From Planctomycetota bacterium (GTDB lineage: Bacteria > Planctomycetota > UBA1135 > JAKEFM01), in contig JAKEFM010000211.1 of NCBI GenBank assembly GCA_022616055.1, forward strand, positions 1 through 34,966: 34,966 bases of DNA, given 5' to 3'. The translations under genes and the position numbers were made by a program. Below, one piece after another: positions 30,079-34,966 of this stretch. How positions within the stretch are numbered: the stretch's first letter is position 1; the number at the start of each line of letters is the position of its first letter. The notes below the pieces were generated by a model. It had not been told where the DNA came from. It saw only the letters and a list, made by a program, of their open reading frames with translations, and did no database searches.

Positions 30079-32580
30079 ATGCGGAGCCACGGGGCGAATC
30101 CCCTCCCGCTCGTCCTCCTCCTCCTCGCGCTCATCGGCGTCGTCGCCGCCGGCCTCCTCTTCTCCTCCGGAGGCGAGACGCCCGGCGGCTCCCTCTCGCC
30201 CGCGACGACCGCGCCGCCGCCCGAGACCTCCCCTCCCGACGAGCCGACGGTCCCCGAGGCCCCCGTCCGCGCGGCCCCTCCCCCCGAACGGCTCGCGCTC
30301 CCCACCGCGCCCGAGACGAAGCCGGCCGAGCCCGCGGCCGAGTTCCCCCCGGCGACGCTCGAGGCTCGGATCGTCGACGCCTCCGCAGTCCCCCTCCCGG
30401 GCGCGCGGCTCCGCTGGGGGAAGACGGAGGCGTTCAGCGGAGCGGGCGGGCTCGTGGCGCTGTCGTTCCCCTCCTCGACGGGCCGAGATCGATGGACGGC
30501 CCGCTGCGAGGCCTCGCTCCCGGGGTACGCGACCCGGCTCCTCGACGCGGAGGTCGAGGCTGGACGCACGACCCGGCTCGGCGACGTCGTCCTCCACCCG
30601 GGAGGAAAGGTCGCCGGACGGGTCCTCGACCCATCGAAGCGCGGCATCCCCGGGATCACGGCGTGGGCCGCCGCCGCCGAGCTGAGCGAGTTCGACGCGA
30701 AGTGGGTGCGCTTCCACGGCCCCGGCGGGGACCGGACCCCCTCCGCGAAATCGGGGGAGGACGGCGCCTTTCTCCTCGAGGGGCTGGCGCCGGGGTTCGT
30801 CCGCATCTGGGCGAACGGGGAGGGGACGCCGTACGCGTTCAGCCCTCCCGTCGAGGTCCGTGCCGGCGTCGAGACGGCGGAGGTGGTCCTCGTCCTCGAG
30901 CCGTTCGAGCGCGAGGATCTCCTCGAGGGGATCGTCCTCTCCCCGGACGGGGCCCCCGTGCCGAGCGCGCCTCTCGTCGTCACCTATCGCACGCAGAACA
31001 CGAGCGGGACGACGACGACGAACGCCGACGAGCGCGGGCGCTTCCGGTTCGTCCTCCATCCGCGCGCGCCCCGCGACCTGCGCGCGAGAGACCCGCAGGG
31101 CCGGTGGTCGGACGCCGTGGCGAAGGGGGTGGCGCCGGGCACGCTCGGCCTCGAGCTGCGCCTCGCCGAGCCGAAGTGGCTCGAGGTCCGGGTCCTCGAC
31201 GAGGGGGGCGCCCCCGTCGAGGAGTTCGCGGCTCACACCCCTCCCTCCGGCAACCCGCACTCCGTCGGGGACGGCCGGAACGAACCCCACCCCGGAGGGA
31301 CCGTCCGCCTCCGGATCCCCCCGGACACCTTCCTCCTGTGCGTGTCCGCGCCCCACTTCGCGGAGTCGGACCAGGGGCCGTTCGATCCGGGAACCGCGCC
31401 CTCCTCGATCGAGGTCCGGCTCCGCCCGCTCCCGGGCGTCTCGGGGCTCGTCCTCGCGGAGGGGAAGCCGCAGCCCCGCGCGAGGGTCGCCCTGCACGAG
31501 GTCCCCTCCCCGGGGACCCGGATCGAGCACAACGGATTCCCGACGCGCGTCCAACCGACCGCGGAGGCGTCTGGCGAGACCGACGGCGGGGGGCGCTTCC
31601 GCCTGACCCTCCGGAAGGACGCCCGATTCGTCCTCCGCGCCGAGGCCTCCGCGTTCGCTCCCGCCGAGACGGGCCCCTTCGACCTCCGCGCCGCCGTCGG
31701 GCGCCAGGGGATCGAGGTCGTCCTGAATCCGGGCGGCGCGATCGAGGGGCGCGTGATCCCCGCCGCGGGCCGCGACGCCAACGGAGTCGTCGTGGCGGTC
31801 AACCGAGGGGACGGCCACCCGAGCCTCCAGAGAGTCGGCGTCGACGGCCGCTACCGCTTCGAGCGTCTCACGCCGGGGCGGTGGAACGTGGAGGAACGCG
31901 AGAACCTCCTCGACCCGGGCCATTCCTCGACCTCGATCAGCAGCGGGTCGGACGTGAAGGAGGTCGAGTTCCCGTGGGTCTGCGAGGTCGTCGAGGGGCA
32001 GACGACCTACTACGACCTCGACCTCTCCGGAGCGGGAGGGAGGGTGCTCCTCGGGGAGCTCCTGATCGACGGCGCGCCGGCGGGCGGATGGACGGCGGTC
32101 ATCCGCCCCGAGAAGGGAGGGTTCCCGATCGCCGGCCGCGATCGGCAGACGACGGCCACCGATCGGGAAGGCCGGTTCACGATCCCGTTCCCGCCGGGGG
32201 ACCGCTTCCGTCTCGCCCTGGAGAGCGACGCCGGCTCGGGAGTGCCCATCCGCCTCTCGGACCTCGTCTCCGCCCAGCCGCGCGACAATCGCTGGCGGCT
32301 CGATCTCCCCACCGGACGCCTCGAGGGAGAGCGGGCGCCCACCTCTTCCGGCGAGGGCGGCCCGCTCACCCTCCTCTGGTCCGGCCCGGGGGAGCTGCGC
32401 GCCTCGGTCCGGTTCACCCCCGACCCCGAGGGGCGCGTTTCTCTCCCCCTCGTTCCCGCCGGCCGGGTCCGCCTCGCGCGCCCCGGCCCCGGCGGGCCCG
32501 ACTCCGATCCCTCGACCTGGCCGACGCTCCTCGAGGTGGACGTCGCGCCGGGCCGGGTCGCCCGCATCGCCCTCCCGTAG
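30079..32580 (+). CDS. Membrane-anchored multi-domain carboxypeptidase-regulatory-like protein
   Basis: An 833-residue protein. ATG 30079 opens MRSHGANPLPLV, with a membrane helix at ~10-28. A Pro/Glu-rich stalk follows to ~90. The rest holds at least five Ig/CarboxypepD_reg-like sandwich units that begin near residues 177 (VAGRVLDPSKRGIPG), 282 (EGIVLSPDGAPVPSA), 454 (SGLVLAEGKPQPRA), 555 (EGRVIPAAGRDANG) and 655 (GELLIDGAPAGG). Each has the G-x-[VL]-...-[PG]-x-P-[VLI]...DxxGxFRL pattern. No peptidase domain is attached. It is likely an extracytoplasmic adhesive or structural protein. TATCCT at 30043-30048 is a possible -10; the gene is divergent from the GH2 gene. Confidence 0.82.
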   Translation: MRSHGANPLPLVLLLLALIGVVAAGLLFSSGGETPGGSLSPATTAPPPETSPPDEPTVPEAPVRAAPPPERLALPTAPETKPAEPAAEFPPATLEARIVDASAVPLPGARLRWGKTEAFSGAGGLVALSFPSSTGRDRWTARCEASLPGYATRLLDAEVEAGRTTRLGDVVLHPGGKVAGRVLDPSKRGIPGITAWAAAAELSEFDAKWVRFHGPGGDRTPSAKSGEDGAFLLEGLAPGFVRIWANGEGTPYAFSPPVEVRAGVETAEVVLVLEPFEREDLLEGIVLSPDGAPVPSAPLVVTYRTQNTSGTTTTNADERGRFRFVLHPRAPRDLRARDPQGRWSDAVAKGVAPGTLGLELRLAEPKWLEVRVLDEGGAPVEEFAAHTPPSGNPHSVGDGRNEPHPGGTVRLRIPPDTFLLCVSAPHFAESDQGPFDPGTAPSSIEVRLRPLPGVSGLVLAEGKPQPRARVALHEVPSPGTRIEHNGFPTRVQPTAEASGETDGGGRFRLTLRKDARFVLRAEASAFAPAETGPFDLRAAVGRQGIEVVLNPGGAIEGRVIPAAGRDANGVVVAVNRGDGHPSLQRVGVDGRYRFERLTPGRWNVEERENLLDPGHSSTSISSGSDVKEVEFPWVCEVVEGQTTYYDLDLSGAGGRVLLGELLIDGAPAGGWTAVIRPEKGGFPIAGRDRQTTATDREGRFTIPFPPGDRFRLALESDAGSGVPIRLSDLVSAQPRDNRWRLDLPTGRLEGERAPTSSGEGGPLTLLWSGPGELRASVRFTPDPEGRVSLPLVPAGRVRLARPGPGGPDSDPSTWPTLLEVDVAPGRVARIALP

Positions 32581-32695
32581 CCGTCAACGTCCGGGAGCCG
32601 CCCGATCGACCTACGGCCGGAGGGCTTCGAGCGGTCCCCGGTTCAGGACTCCGCCCCTCCGCACTCCGCAGCCACTCGATTCCCCGGAGGCCGAA

Positions 32696-33853
32696 TCACC
32701 CCGCCTTCCTGAACTCCTCGAAGCGCTCCGCGAGTCGCTCGCGATCCGGGCGGAGGGGCTCATTCCGTGGGACGACGATCGCCTTGCCGTGCGCCTCCTG
32801 GATCCCGTGGATCAGGACGGGCCCGTCCTCTTCACGGAGCACGTCCGCGCGAACCTCGACGACGAGATCGGGCCGGACGCCGAGGAGGTTCGAGTCGAAC
32901 GCTCCGTGGTGGAGCTTGCAGAGCGACAGCCCGTTGGGGACGACCGGGTCACCCCGTGGATGGCCATCCCGCAGGACGCGAGCGGCGTCGAGCCGCTCCT
33001 CGTGACGAAGCCGGCAGACGGCACACCGGCGCGAACAGGCGCGCAGCACGCGCGCACGAAACTGGTGCGGATGCACGCGCTTCTGCACGGAAGCCGTCAC
33101 GTTGCTCCGAACGGCGTCGGCGCCGGCTTCCGCCACGACCCCCGAACGATGAATGGCGCTCCTGGGCTCGACCTGGACCAGGAACTCGAGGCGCTCACGA
33201 TCGTCGTGCACGACGTAGACCGGCCATTCCGCGGAGTACCGCCCCTCCTCGATTCCGAACAAGTAGAGGAGGGGGACGTGGCGCTCCATCGCCTTGCGAA
33301 CCCCCACGTGGTCCCGGTGATCCGGATCGGTCCCTCGGTAGCAGTAGTGGATGACCCCCGCGTGCTCGATCCGATCGGGGTACGGCGCGGAGCGGCCCTC
33401 GACCGGGGGAGCCGTGCGAAGGCTGAGCGGAATCTCGGGGAGGATGGCGGGTTTGAAGATCCCCTGCTGTCCTCGGAGGTGAACCGGGCTTCCCTCGAAG
33501 TCGAATCCGCGCCTCATCACCGAGGCCGGAAGGACGTTTCCGTGGATCCTGGTCGCGCGTTCGAGGAACTCGAAGGCCGCGAGCCGGACCCGGAAGTCGA
33601 GGTCGGGTTCTTCCGCGGTCGGGGGCCTCGCCCGGAGCGGCGCGAAGCGCCCGAGAGGATAGTGCGCCCGGAAGGAGCCCCTCCCCCAGGGCTCCCCCCC
33701 TCGCCCTCTCGGCTCGTCCCCGACGCGCGCCTTGTCCCGGTCGAGGGGAGCGTCGGTTCCGCCGAGGAGACCCTTCCTCCCTGACGAGCGCGGTCCGTCG
33801 GATCCTCCGTCCGACCTTGTCTCCGACGCGTGGCGTCGTACCCTGTCATACAT
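32696..33853 (-). CDS. HNH endonuclease-like protein, probably decaying
   Basis: The conserved part (~residues 85-385 from this start) matches the restriction-type HNH family: RVRLAAFEFLERATRIHGNVLP, QQGIFKPAILPEIPLS, YRGTDPDHRDHVG, then CAVCRLRH ... NGLSLCKLHHGAFD and a PDLVVEV tail. The HNH motif is damaged: where relatives have LDAAHI, this gene has LDAAR (CGC at 32978-32980). No ATG, GTG or TTG on the minus strand exists between about 33600 and 33840, so the family's normal start is absent. The nearest is ATG 33853, which overlaps the antitoxin start and promoter and adds ~80 atypical residues. Base use is less biased than in neighbouring genes. Confidence 0.7.
   Translation of the reverse strand: MYDRVRRHASETRSDGGSDGPRSSGRKGLLGGTDAPLDRDKARVGDEPRGRGGEPWGRGSFRAHYPLGRFAPLRARPPTAEEPDLDFRVRLAAFEFLERATRIHGNVLPASVMRRGFDFEGSPVHLRGQQGIFKPAILPEIPLSLRTAPPVEGRSAPYPDRIEHAGVIHYCYRGTDPDHRDHVGVRKAMERHVPLLYLFGIEEGRYSAEWPVYVVHDDRERLEFLVQVEPRSAIHRSGVVAEAGADAVRSNVTASVQKRVHPHQFRARVLRACSRRCAVCRLRHEERLDAARVLRDGHPRGDPVVPNGLSLCKLHHGAFDSNLLGVRPDLVVEVRADVLREEDGPVLIHGIQEAHGKAIVVPRNEPLRPDRERLAERFEEFRKAG
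33817..33844 (+). promoter_or_regulatory. Promoter and operator of the RHH-PIN module
   Basis: TTGTCT (33817-33822), 16 nt, TACCCT (33839-33844), ending 7 nt before the ATG (leaderless). The spacer contains CGACGC-GTG-GCGTCG (33824-33838), a perfect inverted repeat well placed for autorepression by a ribbon-helix-helix dimer. Confidence 0.55.
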
Positions 33854-34070
33854 GGACTCCATCCTGACCATCCGCCTGGACGGAGAGCTGGCGCGGGCCC
33901 TGGCGCGGCTCGCGAAGCGCACCGGCCGATCCCGGAGCGAAATCGCGCGCGACGCCCTGCGCCGCCAGCTCGCCGTGCTCCAGTTCGAGCAGCTGAGGCG
34001 GAGGGCCTTGCCGTTCGCCGAGGCGCGCGGCTACCTCACGGACGAAGACGTCTTCCGCGACGTCTCGTGA
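33852..34070 (+). CDS. Ribbon-helix-helix antitoxin (CopG-like)
   Basis: A 72-residue protein. MDSILTIRLDGEL forms the RHH beta strand, then helices LARALARLAKRTG and RSRSEIARDALRRQL. The C-terminal ~30 residues (FEQLRRRALPFAEARGYLTDEDVFRDVS) are the probable toxin-binding tail. The ATG is chosen because the strand begins directly after it; the longer open frame upstream contains the promoter. Its stop TGA lies inside the GTGA of the toxin start. It likely binds the inverted repeat at 33824-33838 with the toxin as co-repressor. Confidence 0.88.
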   Translation: MDSILTIRLDGELARALARLAKRTGRSRSEIARDALRRQLAVLQFEQLRRRALPFAEARGYLTDEDVFRDVS

Positions 34071-34474
34071 GGGTGTTCCTGGACACGAACGTCCTCGTCA
34101 GCGCCTTTGCCACCCGCGGACTCTGCTCCGACGTCCTCCGTCACGTGCTCGCCGAGCACGAGCTCGTCGTGGGGGAGGTCGTGCTCGCGGAACTGCGCAG
34201 GGCGCTTCGTGACAAGTTGGGGTTCCCCCGGGCGTTCGTCGAGGAAATCGACGGTTACCTGCGGGCGTTCGACGTGGTCCGCAAGCCCGACCGTCGAGCG
34301 GACGTGAAGGTGAGGGATCCCGACGACGCCTGGGTCGTAGCCTCCGCCGAGGCCGGGAGGGCCGACGTCCTTGTTTCCGGCGACAAGGATCTCCTCGACC
34401 TGGGGGACGCCTCGCCCGTCCCGATCAGGTCCCCGAGGGACTTCTGGCGCCTCGCCAGGGGTTCGCGGTCGTAG
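34067..34474 (+). CDS. PIN-domain toxin (VapC-like RNase)
   Basis: A 135-residue protein starting GTG 34067 with a 4-nt overlap on the antitoxin. The PIN acidic residues are all present: D6 (VFLDTNVLVSAF), E42 (VLAELRRAL), D87 (RDPDDAWVVASA) and D106/D108 (LVSGDKDLL). The family cleaves RNA with Mg2+ when released from the antitoxin. The sequence is closest in style to the COG1569 group of PIN toxins. The catalytic core looks intact, in contrast to the neighbouring HNH gene. Confidence 0.9.
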   Translation: MRVFLDTNVLVSAFATRGLCSDVLRHVLAEHELVVGEVVLAELRRALRDKLGFPRAFVEEIDGYLRAFDVVRKPDRRADVKVRDPDDAWVVASAEAGRADVLVSGDKDLLDLGDASPVPIRSPRDFWRLARGSRS

Positions 34475-34554
34475 GAGAGAGTCGGAGCAGGCGAGACGTC
34501 CAACAGCCGCAGCTCCCGCGTTCGGCCGATGTCCGGGCCGAACCGGGGCGAGAT

Positions 34555-34966
34555 TCACCGCCTCCTCGCCTTCCTCTTCGGCGATCTCTTGCCGGCCTTG
34601 CTCGGGCGCGCTCGCCTCGACGGCGGCGCGGCACTGCCCGCCCCCTTCCCCGCGGGCATCCCCTTCGGCCGCGCGTGCCGGGGCTGGTAGACCCCGAGCT
34701 TCCCGCCGCCCGGCAGCGTGACCTGGGTGAAGATCCCGTATCCCTGGTCTTGTACCGGGCTGCAGGCGATGCGGTGCTCCTGCATCTGCGCGACGAAGGC
34801 CCGGATGTCGTCGCACATCAGGTAGAACTCGTGCTCGTCGTTGTTCTCGGAAGGGTGGACGGCGACCTCCGCGGGCGGGAGCCCGAAGATCAGCCAGCCC
34901 TCCCCCACGTCGACGTTCGGGAGCCGGAGCACGTCGCGGAGGAAGGCGCGATCGGCCTCCGCGTTC
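34555..34966 (-). CDS. VOC/glyoxalase-like family protein, 5' end outside window
   Basis: The visible 136 residues run off the right edge (in frame with NAEADRAFLRDVLRLPNVDVG). The VOC pattern is seen as GWLIFGLPPAEVAVHPS, HEFYLMCDDIRAFVAQM, GYGIFTQVTLPGGGKLGVYQP, the repeat betaalphabetabeta order of this fold. The C-terminal ~40 residues are a Lys/Arg/Pro/Gly tail, not part of the fold. VOC members include lyases, dioxygenases and resistance proteins; none can be chosen. Cytoplasmic. Confidence 0.75.
   Translation of the reverse strand, partial: NAEADRAFLRDVLRLPNVDVGEGWLIFGLPPAEVAVHPSENNDEHEFYLMCDDIRAFVAQMQEHRIACSPVQDQGYGIFTQVTLPGGGKLGVYQPRHARPKGMPAGKGAGSAAPPSRRARPSKAGKRSPKRKARRR

Noticed and set aside
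30016..31923. The ~640-codon upstream extension of the GH2 frame
   Set aside because: It runs antisense through the regulatory-like protein gene, and the signal peptide at 30015 marks the true start.
1..34966. tRNA, rRNA, CRISPR arrays, insertion sequences, prophage genes
   Set aside because: No cloverleaf with T-arm consensus, no regularly spaced repeats, no transposase or integrase motifs were found by reading; a covariance-model scan was not possible.

Overview
This is very high-GC bacterial DNA with strong G/C bias at third codon positions and no rRNA, tRNA, phage, transposase or CRISPR signal. The gene content is secreted kelch and regulatory-like proteins, ASPIC/UnbV FG-GAP proteins, ECF sigma factors paired with membrane Ser/Thr kinases carrying FGE/SUMF-like C-termini, and sugar catabolism. 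It fits an environmental Planctomycetota-like lineage best. The phylum is an inference, not something read directly from the sequence.

Layout. (a) 1-5738: a kelch propeller protein, a single-pass LSm-like repeat protein, an M28 peptidase and a three-repeat secreted protein. (b) 5924-8596: xylulokinase and a xylose-isomerase-like protein, together the two steps from xylose to xylulose-5-phosphate. (c) 8642-16855: two head-to-tail copies, on the minus strand, of a cassette encoding an ECF sigma factor, a Ser/Thr kinase with TM, PEGA-like and FGE-like parts, and a small cysteine protein. (d) 16904-22015: a large glycoside hydrolase-like protein with a GATase/ThuA-like front domain, a cupredoxin-like lipoprotein and a flippase-like membrane protein. 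(e) 21976-26534, minus strand: a probable operon of XRE regulator, YhhQ-type queuosine-precursor transporter, TPR protein and ASPIC/UnbV protein. (f) 26794-32580: a secreted GH2 hydrolase divergent from a multi-domain carboxypeptidase-regulatory-like protein. (g) 32696-34966: an eroding HNH nuclease gene, an RHH-PIN toxin-antitoxin pair and a partial VOC protein.

The most interesting part is region (c). The two cassettes are old paralogs: the sigma factors differ at many residues and the small proteins are barely alignable. Two non-coding or edge elements are nevertheless far better conserved than the genes. The first is a 95-nt leader in front of each sigma gene, with 7 differences, no indels and a conserved hairpin. 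The second is a 96-nt repeat at the downstream edge of each cassette. That repeat is also the last 31 codons plus stop of the xylose-isomerase-like gene. All its differences are synonymous (including a TGA/TAG stop swap), and it contains an invariant 13-bp-stem hairpin. The cassette looks like a self-contained signalling module in which a membrane kinase may control its own sigma factor and the small cysteine protein may be a partner or substrate. That wiring is inference.
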